Origin: Saprospiraceae bacterium
GTDB lineage: Bacteria; Bacteroidota; Bacteroidia; Chitinophagales; Saprospiraceae
Direction: 5' to 3'
Assembly: GCA_027009605.1 (NCBI GenBank)
Contig: JALVCY010000658.1
Span: 1 to 20,609 of the forward strand
DNA: 20,609 bases
The first letter of the stretch is position 1, and each line of letters starts with the position of its first letter. Shown here in pieces: positions 7,245 through 14,403 of the stretch. Position numbers and translations under genes: made by a program. The notes beneath the pieces are model-generated. The model saw only the letters and a program-made list of their open reading frames with translations. It searched no databases and had not been told where the DNA came from.

Positions 7245-8192
7245 ATGATTAGAATTCTCGCCAATGATGGTATTCACCCGGATGGACAATTGCTCCTGGA
7301 AGAAGCAGGTTATGAAGTTATCACAGACAAAGTCCCACAAGATGAGTTGGCTTCGGTCATTAATGACTATGATGCCATTATAGTCAGAAGCGCCACCAAA
7401 ATAAGACAGCCATTAATCGACCAATGTAGCCGGTTGAAGGTGATTTGCCGGGCCGGTGTCGGGTTAGATAATATTGATGTCGCTTACGCAAAAGAGCAGG
7501 GGATTGCTGTATTTAATACACCTGCGGCCTCTTCACAGTCAGTGGCAGAATTGGTGATTGGCCACATCTTAACGATTTCTCGCTCCTTGCATGTATCCAA
7601 TCGGGAGATGCTGGGCGGAGACTTTAAAAAGCTGAAAAAACAATTTTCTAAGGGGAAACAATTGGCCGGAAGTACGATGGGTATTATAGGATTTGGGCGT
7701 ATTGGTGTTGCTTTGGCGAGCACTGCGCTTGGTATGGGCATGAAGGTTATTGTGTCAGATCCGTTTGTCGAAAGACGAGAGATTCCCTTGTTTCCAAATC
7801 ATTTTGGGGTGAAGTCCAATGCAGTAATTTATACAGATAAGATGGAAGATGTACTTCGCCAAGCAGATGTGCTTAGTTTGCATGTACCCTCTTTCGATAA
7901 ACCCTTAATTGGAGCGGACGAATTGGCGCTGATGAAAGATGATGCGATTCTTGTGAATGCGGCACGAGGGGGAGTTATTGATGAAGAAGCGCTATTGGCT
8001 GTCTTGGATTCCGGCAAGCTAATGGGAGCCGGATTAGATGTTTTTGTGGGGGAGCCCACGCCGGATGAGCGCTTGCTGAATCATCCCAAAGTTTCGGTTT
8101 CTCCCCATATTGGGGCTTCAACTACGGCCGCTCAATCTATGATTGGGGGGGAGTTGGCTGATATTCTGATTACATTTTTTGGGGAGCAATAG
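7245..8192 (+). CDS. serA: D-3-phosphoglycerate dehydrogenase-type 2-hydroxyacid dehydrogenase
   Basis: The 315-residue protein has the complete D-2-hydroxyacid dehydrogenase layout. RAGVGLDNID is at 69-78, the NAD-binding GFGRIG loop at 149-154, the NAD-specific acid in VSDPF near 171, and the catalytic triad R241 (NAARGG), E270 (VGEP) and H288 (SPHIG). The closest type is SerA, which oxidises 3-phosphoglycerate in the first step of serine synthesis. It lacks the C-terminal ACT domain, as in the short form. I chose ATG 7245; a TTG at 7176 would add 23 residues with no family match and lies inside the predicted promoter. Another 2-hydroxyacid substrate cannot be excluded, as serC is not adjacent. 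Confidence 0.88.
   Translation: MIRILANDGIHPDGQLLLEEAGYEVITDKVPQDELASVINDYDAIIVRSATKIRQPLIDQCSRLKVICRAGVGLDNIDVAYAKEQGIAVFNTPAASSQSVAELVIGHILTISRSLHVSNREMLGGDFKKLKKQFSKGKQLAGSTMGIIGFGRIGVALASTALGMGMKVIVSDPFVERREIPLFPNHFGVKSNAVIYTDKMEDVLRQADVLSLHVPSFDKPLIGADELALMKDDAILVNAARGGVIDEEALLAVLDSGKLMGAGLDVFVGEPTPDERLLNHPKVSVSPHIGASTTAAQSMIGGELADILITFFGEQ
7482..7493 (-). repeat. Repeated word TTTTGCGHAAGC (4 of 11)
   Basis: Exact, reverse orientation (GCTTACGCAAAA on plus), inside the SerA-type gene; reads A-Y-A-K. Confidence 0.8.
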
Positions 8193-8281
8193 AAAGTCTT
8201 TTGATTCCGGTGGTGTCAATTGTTGCGTTTAGGAGTTGCTGTAGTTCTAATTGGCGATACACCGGTGCTTACTTATGCGTT

Positions 8282-8320
8282 CGCAGGTGCGGCGCATTTT
8301 ATGCAGATGCCGCACCTGCG
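8282..8320. repeat. Palindromic hairpin element
   Basis: Perfect 12-bp arms CGCAGGTGCGGC (8282-8293) and GCCGCACCTGCG (8309-8320) surround a 15-base loop that contains a small GCAT-TTT-ATGC hairpin. It is more GC-rich than its surroundings and lies between two convergent genes. It could be a REP-like mobile palindrome or a terminator core; there is no T-run. Confidence 0.7.
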
Positions 8321-8392
8321 GAGCTCAATCTGTGATGGTTGGTCTGTATTACAAAGGTGCAATCTTGCAGGGATTAGAGCCGTACGCTTTTT

Positions 8393-9214
8393 TTAGGAAT
8401 TCTGTTTTTTGACCAGATGGTAGGCCTGCCCGACCCAATCTTCATTTTTGATTCTTCCGGCGTAGTATCTGATGGCCGTGGCTAAGTCTTCGATTAAAGC
8501 ATCGTCCAATAAGCTTAACTGGCGGTAGCTGATGATTCCTATTTCGTTGATTTTCTCTTCGATTGCTTTGCTGATGCCCTTTATTTCGGTGAGATTATCG
8601 CGAGAATAATTCTTTTTCTTTTGGGTATTGACCCATTTTTTGATGTTGTTGGTAGCTTCTTGAGCTTGTATCTCTTTGGTTGCGTTTTGTTGGGTAGCGG
8701 TTTCTTGTTTCTTGGAAACAGAGTATCCATTTAGGTCTTCAGTGAACGACTGGAAACTCAAGTCATCACTCCAGACGGCTTTGACAAGTTGTTCATTTTC
8801 AAGCTCCAGAGCCTTGACTTTTCGGGCAAGCGTATGGTTGCTCTCTGTTAGTTCTTCGATACTGTGGACGTAAAATTCAATACTGTCTTGAAACTCTGAC
8901 TTGAAGCTATTGAATTCACGTTGAAGGAGGCTAAACCGTTCTTTTTCTTCATTCATGTATTCTTGCATGGGTGATTCTCGTAGCAAGTCCACATTCATAG
9001 AGGGTTGGGATTGCTCAATGAGTTGGGATTTGACTTCCGCTAATTCATTTTTGAGCAATACATTATCCGCACGAAATTTGCGCATTTTTTGGCGTAAGCT
9101 ATACATGTAGCCTTCCATAGAAAAAATACCCAACAAATAGGCGATGCCTAATGCTGAAAAGATTAAAATACTGTCATGGGTAGTGAGCCCATCAAACAAT
9201 TGTGTAACATCCAT
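8393..9214 (-). CDS. Membrane-anchored coiled-coil protein with C-terminal helix-hairpin-helix domain
   Basis: This 273-residue protein has one TM segment near 14-33, a long charged helical region from about 38 to 148 that fits a coiled coil, and a low-complexity Gln/Thr/Ala linker near 168-190. The C-terminal domain is at about 206-272 (DNLTEIKGISKAIEEKINEIGI, then QLSLLDDALIEDL and ..EDWVGQA). That ending matches the helix-hairpin-helix type domain found at the C-terminus of many Bacteroidota and proteobacterial proteins ('L..I.GIG..I...L...GI.t..QLa', closing with 'W..QA'). Such domains often bind nucleic acid or protein, but the role here is unknown. Topology suggests a cytoplasmic coiled coil tethered to the inner membrane. 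Confidence 0.75.
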   Translation of the reverse strand: MDVTQLFDGLTTHDSILIFSALGIAYLLGIFSMEGYMYSLRQKMRKFRADNVLLKNELAEVKSQLIEQSQPSMNVDLLRESPMQEYMNEEKERFSLLQREFNSFKSEFQDSIEFYVHSIEELTESNHTLARKVKALELENEQLVKAVWSDDLSFQSFTEDLNGYSVSKKQETATQQNATKEIQAQEATNNIKKWVNTQKKKNYSRDNLTEIKGISKAIEEKINEIGIISYRQLSLLDDALIEDLATAIRYYAGRIKNEDWVGQAYHLVKKQNS

Positions 9215-9341
9215 AGTGTAATAACTTTTTGGTAACTACTCGGCAGAAAGCTTTTGAAAAAAAAGATTCATCTTTTGCTAGATGGAGGCTATTTTTCGGG
9301 AAATAGCAGGGCTATTGCAGAAAGAATAGACAAAATGTAGC

Positions 9342-9390
9342 GGGAAAAGAGCCTTTTTAGCCAAAATGATTCGTGCTGTGTAGGTACTCC
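9342..9390 (+). repeat. Dispersed intergenic repeat, copy B
   Basis: It is related to copies at 2828-2873 and 11622-11672. It reads GGAAAAGAGCC followed by TTTTTAGCCAAAATGATT and a GT.CTG.GTAGG tail. It lies between two minus-strand genes, so its orientation relative to the neighbouring gene differs from copy A. Confidence 0.6.
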
Positions 9391-9459
9391 TTTTGTAAAA
9401 ACAGAAAACTCCCTGTCTTCCAAAGAAGCTTATCTCATAGCGTTGTTTGATAGTAAACC

Positions 9460-9882
9460 CTACTGAACTACGAAAGCTATTTGTGGGTTTGATAACTTAA
9501 TAGGCTTACGCAAAAAACGGATTCGAGTTTCTAAAACGCCTTGGTCGGTTAGTATTTCTCCTAAGATATTTTCTATCTTTGTGGTGTCTATATTTGCCGC
9601 TAGATAGACGGTTAGATTCGATTCATTATGCTCATGCATCACTTGCACCAACTGATCTAGTGTTTCATAATCAGTGGTGTGAAGTAGTAAGTTATCCTCA
9701 AGTATGATTTTGTCCGAAAATAAAGCATTCGGATCTATTTCGATATTGTCTTCTAACGAAACCGGGCTGGTATTCATTGTGATAACAGGTTTATTCGATA
9801 GATTTCGTTGGTGTAAATACCAGTTTCGTACAAACACCGATAGCAAAATGAATAATCCGAGACCAGATAAAAAATAACGCAT
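9460..9882 (-). CDS. Membrane-anchored periplasmic protein of unknown function
   Basis: Starting at ATG 9882 the protein has 140 residues. An N-terminal TM is at about 3-19 (RYFLSGLGLFILLSVFV), followed by a probably periplasmic domain with the pattern DKIILEDNLLLHTTDYETLDQLVQVMHEHN and NLTVYLAANIDTTKIENILGEI. This resembles the small alpha/beta periplasmic domain of ExbD/TolR-like proteins only in outline, so no function is claimed. An upstream ATG at 9933 would add 17 polar residues ahead of the signal anchor. I prefer 9882 because a -7-like box (GAACTTTG on the minus strand) falls between the two ATGs. One exact TTTTGCGTAAGC word lies in the C-terminal part. Confidence 0.65.
   Translation of the reverse strand: MRYFLSGLGLFILLSVFVRNWYLHQRNLSNKPVITMNTSPVSLEDNIEIDPNALFSDKIILEDNLLLHTTDYETLDQLVQVMHEHNESNLTVYLAANIDTTKIENILGEILTDQGVLETRIRFLRKPIKLSNPQIAFVVQ
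9504..9515 (-). repeat. Repeated word TTTTGCGHAAGC (5 of 11)
   Basis: Exact, reverse orientation, inside the membrane-anchored protein gene; gene sense reads F-L-R-K. Confidence 0.8.
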
Positions 9883-10059
9883 AGGTTGACAATTCCAAGT
9901 AGCAAAGTTCAGCTTTTTTTCTGAAAAAGGCAATTTTTGAAGTGATAATCAATAAGTTATGGTTGTCTGTTTGAAGTTATAGGTGTTGTTGTGACGGGGC
10001 AGTTGTCACGAATCTGTATATAAATTGCCCAAAAATTTTATGAATTTACATATTATTAC

Positions 10060-10067
10060 TATCTTTA
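10060..10067 (+). promoter_or_regulatory. -7 promoter box for the zinc-ribbon gene
   Basis: TATCTTTA, one base from TAnnTTTG, lies 28 bases before the ATG at 10096. The predicted transcription start near 10074 favours the ATG over the in-frame TTG at 10078. Confidence 0.45.
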
Positions 10068-10095
10068 CTGCAATATTTTGAAAAAAAACATACTT

Positions 10096-10458
10096 ATGGA
10101 AGACGAACGTAAATGTATAGAATGCGGGGAAAAGTTACGCGGACGTATTGACAAGAAGTTTTGTTCGGATCAGTGCCGGTCTTCTTTTTTTAATCGTCAA
10201 AATGCGGCCTCCACTAAGCTAATCCGAAATATTAATGCTATCTTACGAAAAAACCGCACCATCTTGCATGATTTGAATCCTAGCGGGAAGACCTCTATGC
10301 CCAAAAAGAGATTAATCGAAGCAGGATTTAATTTTGACTATTTCACCAATATTTATGTGACCAAAAATAATACGACGTATTATTTTTGTTATGACCAAGG
10401 TTATTTGCTCAATAATAAGGGATACGTCACGATAGTGGTCAAAAAGTCTTATGTGTGA
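10096..10458 (+). CDS. Small zinc-ribbon protein
   Basis: This 120-residue protein opens with a zinc-binding module: C7-x2-C10 in KCIECGEKL and C23-x3-C27 in KFCSDQCRSSFFN. It continues with a basic stretch TKLIRNINAILRKNRTIL and an aromatic C-terminal half (FNFDYFTNIYVTKNNTTYYF). I know this architecture as a conserved small protein of Bacteroidota without assigned function. The Cys-rich start plus the Arg/Asn/Lys-rich helix suggests nucleic-acid binding. The ATG at 10096 is preferred over TTG 10078, which would add six residues (the track-length form). It is monocistronic with its own promoter. Confidence 0.75.
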   Translation: MEDERKCIECGEKLRGRIDKKFCSDQCRSSFFNRQNAASTKLIRNINAILRKNRTILHDLNPSGKTSMPKKRLIEAGFNFDYFTNIYVTKNNTTYYFCYDQGYLLNNKGYVTIVVKKSYV

Positions 10459-10683
10459 GTGGTTTTTTAATAAACTTGCAGAATATTAACAGTAAAGTAA
10501 AACCAACGGTGAAATAGGCTCAAGTCCCCATACTTTTGGTTCGTTGGTGTTGGTTAAAACTAACAGTAAAATCAGGCTGAAGCCAAGGAATTTGGACTTT
10601 TCCCGAAACTTATGCCCATTACAAATTATCGAAAAGGGTCAAATGAGGACAAACTCCGACTGCGCCCGATCCCAATTGCCCCT

Positions 10684-11592
10684 TTAAAGACTATTCAAGG
10701 TAGTGACAATGTTTTCCAAGACCGTTTTCCGGGGTTGTGCTTGAATGGTTAAGTCTCCGGAAATGGTGATTGCCTTATCCTGAAAGCGAAAATTTCCTTT
10801 TTCTTCTTCATTGATGATAATGAGATGACCTTTGGTGTTGTTTGGAATATCAGTGCAAAACTGCTTGGTGTCCGAAAACTCTTTTAATTCCGCAACTGAA
10901 AATTGGTCGTCAAAAATAAAATAAACCTTAGTGTGAGCCGGTTTAAGGCCATCGCCCAAATTGACACAAAGCGAATGGACTGCTCCGGATGATGATTGTC
11001 CACTACTAATCCAGCCTAGTTTTTTGGTTTTGTATGAGATGCCTGAATAATCCGTGCCACCCACATCCCAATTGGTAGCGCTGATGTTGTTAATTCCGAC
11101 TGCATTCCATTCAAAAATATTAGGCGGTGCTACGACTCCTGTCCAAACGGAACCCGCTGTAACGGCGTTATCCATGGGGGATTTTAAGGTGACAAAATGC
11201 CCGGGTTTGATTAAGGCATGTTGCTTATTGGCAAAGGCTTTAATGTTTATGATGTGATAATTATTTAATTGAGTGGAGGCAATATTAGAATTTAGGTAAC
11301 TAAAAATCAAGTCTGCTTTTTTAGCTATTTTAGTGATTTCCAAGTCTATTTTTCCCGTAAGGAGCTCGCCTCTATTATTGACCATCGAGTGAGCCGGGAA
11401 AAAAAGGACTTCGCCTGCACCCAAATCAATCTCACTGTCTATGCCGGCATCAAATTGCCGGTAGATTGGTTGGGGTTTTAATATTTCGGGAAAGTCCACA
11501 GCCGTTTGGACGTAAGGCTGAAATTCATCTACGTCTTTTTGGCATCCTATAAAAGCGCCAAGAATGAAAAGGATTAAGATATTTAGCTTCAT
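10684..11592 (-). CDS. Hypothetical lipoprotein
   Basis: The 302-residue product starts with a lipoprotein signal peptide, MKLNILILFILGAFIGC, with the lipidated cysteine at position 17 (lipobox FIGC), followed by QKD. The mature protein is beta-rich: QFDAGIDSEIDLGAGEVLFFPAHSMVNN, ITKIAKKADLIFSYLNS, and a C-terminal segment that looks like a carboxypeptidase-regulatory-type beta fold. It probably sits on the inner face or surface of the outer membrane. It follows the TM-barrel gene on the same strand, 295 bases downstream, but that gap holds a mobile element and an intergenic repeat, so co-transcription is uncertain. Confidence 0.7.
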   Translation of the reverse strand: MKLNILILFILGAFIGCQKDVDEFQPYVQTAVDFPEILKPQPIYRQFDAGIDSEIDLGAGEVLFFPAHSMVNNRGELLTGKIDLEITKIAKKADLIFSYLNSNIASTQLNNYHIINIKAFANKQHALIKPGHFVTLKSPMDNAVTAGSVWTGVVAPPNIFEWNAVGINNISATNWDVGGTDYSGISYKTKKLGWISSGQSSSGAVHSLCVNLGDGLKPAHTKVYFIFDDQFSVAELKEFSDTKQFCTDIPNNTKGHLIIINEEEKGNFRFQDKAITISGDLTIQAQPRKTVLENIVTTLNSL

Positions 11593-11621
11593 CGATTTAT
11601 TTATTTTAGAGAAAAATACAG

Positions 11622-11672
11622 TAGGAAAAGAGAGCTTTTAGTCAATATGATTCCGTACTGAGTGGCTATTTT
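11622..11672 (+). repeat. Dispersed intergenic repeat, copy C
   Basis: This is the most diverged of three copies (others at 2828-2873 and 9342-9390). It reads GGAAAAGAGAGCTTTTAG then TCAATATGATTCCGTACTG and AGTGGCTATT. It lies just upstream of the lipoprotein gene. Confidence 0.5.
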
Positions 11673-11715
11673 AGGGTAAGACGCTGCGAATGCATTTATT
11701 GCTGCTTTGTCTTAT

Positions 11716-11896
11716 TAAAAAATGTAAGTAACTGTTTAGGTACCCACTATTTTGGTCAAAAAATGCCCTTTTTGCGCCTGTTTTTGCTAAAATTTTCTCA
11801 CGTAGGGACGCACGGCTGTGCGTCCCTACGTCAACACACATACAAATGCCTATTTTCTACCTAAAAATTGGAGTGCCTAAATAGTTACTAAAAAAT
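11716..11896. mobile_element. MITE copy 1 with 8-bp target duplication
   Basis: The element is 11728-11888, or 11724-11888 if an extra GTAA at the left is counted. Its ends are inverted: left GTAACTGTTTAGG, right (reverse complement) GTAACTATTTAGG. The 8-bp direct repeat TAAAAAAT flanks it at 11716-11723 and 11889-11896. The middle contains a perfect 14-bp palindrome (ACGTAGGGACGCAC at 11801-11814, loop GGCT). It has no coding capacity. GTAA termini with 8-bp duplications are the hallmark of the IS66 family, so this is probably an IS66-derived non-autonomous element. Its right end supplies the stop codon of the preceding gene. Confidence 0.82.
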
Positions 11897-13210
11897 ATAC
11901 TTCACGCCGGTGAGTACATTAAAAGTAGTAATGTTTTGTTTTAGAGGATAGTGTGCCGACGTCAAACTTTTGGGGTAGAATCGGGCTTGTGGCTCCAAAA
12001 ATATACCCCAACGTTCACTTAACAAATACTGTAATTCGACAGCCCCAAAAAAGCTGGTACCCATGCTTTTGTTAAATATCTTTTGGTTTTCTGCAAAGGT
12101 GGCAATTTGATGTTCTTGATTGATGTAAGTGCCTGATTGACTGAAGTTTAGGTTGAGTACGGCGCCAACATGGAGTCCAAGCTGGACTTTGTTTTTCATG
12201 GAGATATAACCGATACTGAGTGGCAAATCAATGGAGGTGTATTTATTGGTAATATCCAATCGGCGACGGCCATATTCAAAGGTCGTGTCACGTCCGATGA
12301 TGTTGCCTAAGTCGTCTCTGTGGGTATGGACAATCATCTTTTCATCTTGTTCGATGATTTGATTGAATCGGTTTCTGATTTGTTGCCAAGCCAGACCTGC
12401 TCTAAAATTAAGCCCACTTTCGTGAATATAGCCTACTCTGACTCCGGCTAAAAGCCCTACTGCATTGTGTTCGGTAGAATCTCTTAGTCTAGCGTAAGAT
12501 TTTGCTTCAGGAGATCGAGCGGAGTAGAACGAACTCGAAAAGATAGGCGCTGCGTAAGCATCAATAAATACGGACTTGGGGACTTTGATGACTCTGGAGC
12601 CGACGCATCCTTTCTTTGGTTTGGCTTGCGCAAAATGTAAATTGGGGAGTGGAGTAGAGTTTTCCGGAAGGGGTAGGGATAGGCAGGGTATGTTTTGTAC
12701 CAATCCGGTTTTTAATACTAGATTGTTGGGTGCAGATTGGGTTATTGGGGAGGGGGTGTTCGACGTTGGGTTGGTAGCTTGACCGGCTTGTGGTAAATGG
12801 GTCTGCTTGTGCAAGGGCTTGTCAACAAATATTTTTTGATTGTCTAGGGTGTTTTTTTTGTATAGACTTTGTTGCTTTAGATTTGAGTTGGATTGAGTTG
12901 GAAGCAGGTTAGCGGCTACGGTATTGGCATCCGGAGTTTGGCTGACGGTCTTCTGAATGTCTATGTTTGTGTTTTGGAGTGGGGTTGATTGAGCTGGAAG
13001 CTTTGGTGATTTTTGTCCTGTACTCAGTGCAATGACACTACCCAAGCCTACAAGCATTAAGCCCAAAAGGCTGAGCCAAAAGAAACGGCGTTTATCTTTT
13101 GACGGCGCTTCGATTTGTGCTTCAATTTTTTCCCAAAGGTGCATGGGGGCATCTTCGGTGGACTCTCGAAGTGGAGCAAATTTTCTGTCTATTGAATTCT
13201 GTCTATTCAT
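11888..13210 (-). CDS. TM-anchored outer-membrane beta-barrel protein, partner of an ECF sigma factor
   Basis: This 440-residue protein has three parts. The N-terminal ~40 residues are cytoplasmic and contain the helix MHLWEKIEAQIEA seen in sigma-associated anti-sigma-like proteins. A single TM lies at about 43-63. A long Gln/Asn/Thr/Pro-rich periplasmic linker (about 65-190) leads to a beta-barrel domain from about 205 to the end (PorT/OMP type). That domain has alternating aromatic strands and a C-terminal Phe (GVKYIF), typical of barrel proteins. It is encoded 19 bases after the sigma gene on the same strand, so a regulatory pair is likely. The stop TAG uses a base from the adjoining mobile element. 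Confidence 0.8.
   Translation of the reverse strand: MNRQNSIDRKFAPLRESTEDAPMHLWEKIEAQIEAPSKDKRRFFWLSLLGLMLVGLGSVIALSTGQKSPKLPAQSTPLQNTNIDIQKTVSQTPDANTVAANLLPTQSNSNLKQQSLYKKNTLDNQKIFVDKPLHKQTHLPQAGQATNPTSNTPSPITQSAPNNLVLKTGLVQNIPCLSLPLPENSTPLPNLHFAQAKPKKGCVGSRVIKVPKSVFIDAYAAPIFSSSFYSARSPEAKSYARLRDSTEHNAVGLLAGVRVGYIHESGLNFRAGLAWQQIRNRFNQIIEQDEKMIVHTHRDDLGNIIGRDTTFEYGRRRLDITNKYTSIDLPLSIGYISMKNKVQLGLHVGAVLNLNFSQSGTYINQEHQIATFAENQKIFNKSMGTSFFGAVELQYLLSERWGIFLEPQARFYPKSLTSAHYPLKQNITTFNVLTGVKYIF
12624..12635 (-). repeat. Repeated word TTTTGCGHAAGC (6 of 11)
   Basis: Exact, reverse orientation, inside the TM-barrel gene; gene sense reads F-A-Q-A. Confidence 0.8.
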
Positions 13211-13229
13211 TTTTTTACATTATTCCTAA

Positions 13230-13787
13230 TTAAGGCACCATTCTGTTGGTTCTGGCATTAAAGTCTTCTACTTCAGCTAGTCGCATTTGGAGCAATCTTC
13301 TGGCCTTGACAAGCTGCGATCTGGAAGTTGAAGCGGTAATATCCAGCATTTCTGCGATTTCTGCATGGCTAAAACCTTCAATGGCATATAGGTTAAATAC
13401 CAACCGATATCCGTCGGGTAAATCCGATACCAGTTGAAGCAAAAAATCTTCATCCAATGGCGAGCCCGTGTTCCCGTAATAGCGATTATCAGGCAGTTTT
13501 TCGTAGCCAAGCAACTCGTTAGAGAATGATTTTCGTTGGCAGTGTTTTATTGCGGTGTTGATAGTTATTCTACGCAACCAACCTTCAAAAGAGCCATTGC
13601 CTTTGTAGGCGTCGAGATTCTTGAACATTTTGACAAAAGCATCTTGGAGCATATCTTCGGCTTCCATCTCATGGCGCGCATACCTGCGACATACAGAAAG
13701 CATCTTGCCGGAAAATCGTCTAAACAGTTCTTTTTGATCTTCTTTTCGATTCTCCAAACACCCCTTGATTAGTTGTCGTTCGTCCAT
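13230..13787 (-). CDS. ECF RNA polymerase sigma factor
   Basis: From ATG 13787 the protein has 185 residues. Region 2 spans about 20-85 (YARHEMEAEDMLQDAFVKMF, then FEGWLRRITINTAI). Region 4 spans about 118-168 with the helix-turn-helix GFSHAEIAEMLDITASTSRS and QLVKARRLL. This is a complete extracytoplasmic-function sigma factor of about the usual length. An upstream in-frame ATG at 13847 would add 20 unmatched residues (MHSTGNKNNTNVLYF...), so I favour MDERQLIKGC. The TM-barrel gene follows 19 bases downstream on the same strand, consistent with sigma/anti-sigma pairing. Target promoters cannot be inferred from this window. Confidence 0.92.
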   Translation of the reverse strand: MDERQLIKGCLENRKEDQKELFRRFSGKMLSVCRRYARHEMEAEDMLQDAFVKMFKNLDAYKGNGSFEGWLRRITINTAIKHCQRKSFSNELLGYEKLPDNRYYGNTGSPLDEDFLLQLVSDLPDGYRLVFNLYAIEGFSHAEIAEMLDITASTSRSQLVKARRLLQMRLAEVEDFNARTNRMVP

Positions 13788-13966
13788 AATCACCCCTTCG
13801 GTAAAGTAGAGTACGTTTGTGTTGTTTTTGTTGCCTGTGGAATGCAAAAAAGGCGAATTATTTTATAAAAATAACCTTTTTAGGGGGTTATATCAAGAAT
13901 AAGGAAGGGTAAGATTTAGTAGTTGTTTTCTTTAAATGTGTAAATTGTTTGAAATCATTGGGTTAT

Positions 13967-14146
13967 CTTGCTTTGTAACTATTTAGCCACCCGCTAATTT
14001 TTGCTATAAAATGCCCTTTTTGCACCTGTTTTTGCTAAAATTTTCTCACGTAGCCCAGCTACGCTTCAAAAATTGTAGCTTCAATATCCACAAAAATGCC
14101 TATTTTCTATCTAAAAATTGGGGCACCTAAACAGTTACCTTGCTTT
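13967..14146. mobile_element. MITE copy 2 with perfect 8-bp target duplication
   Basis: The element is 13975-14138 (164 bp) with GTAAC ends. Left GTAACTATTTAG and right (reverse complement) GTAACTGTTTAGG form terminal inverted repeats. The 8-bp direct repeat CTTGCTTT occurs at 13967-13974 and 14139-14146. The outer arms are nearly identical to MITE copy 1, while the centre differs and folds as AGCTAC/GTAGCT and CGTAGC/GCTACG hairpins. It is non-coding, in the same orientation as copy 1, and lies upstream of the sigma gene. Confidence 0.9.
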
Positions 14147-14164
14147 TTTTTATTGGGGTGTGGA

Positions 14165-14243
14165 GCCGATTTATTTTGAGCCGGCATCATTACGGAGCGC
14201 TTATGCCGGGCAAGGTCAATGCCTAATGGCCGTAAAAATCGGC
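14165..14243. other. Nested inverted repeats
   Basis: GCCGATTT (14165-14172) pairs with AAATCGGC (14236-14243), enclosing CCGGCAT (14181-14187) paired with ATGCCGG (14203-14209). A third pair, TTACGG (14190-14195) with CCGTAA (14230-14235), would compete. This could be a structured transcript, a palindromic repeat or chance. Confidence 0.35.
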
Positions 14244-14403
14244 AACAATACATCCAATAACCCATCTTTAACAGACAAAGACTGTTCTTTTTGACAGATT
14301 TGCACCATCTTTGGCGTTATAGATGCGAACGGATTCAACTTGTATGCAACCGGAACCAAAATCTTTTTTTCCGCAAGGAGTTGAATCACTAAAATAGAAT
14401 CCA

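Larger units (their letters stand above)
13788..14403. other. 616-base intergenic region with one MITE and a structured segment
   Basis: It lies upstream of the divergent sigma-factor and LolA genes. It contains MITE copy 2 (13975-14138) and nested inverted repeats at 14165-14243. The minus-strand ORF at 14216-14404 (62 codons) shares no feature I recognise and is not called. Confidence 0.7.

Noticed and set aside
11716..14146. Complete composite transposon around the sigma/barrel genes
   Set aside because: The two elements have different target duplications, and no duplication flanks the whole unit, so it did not move as one piece.
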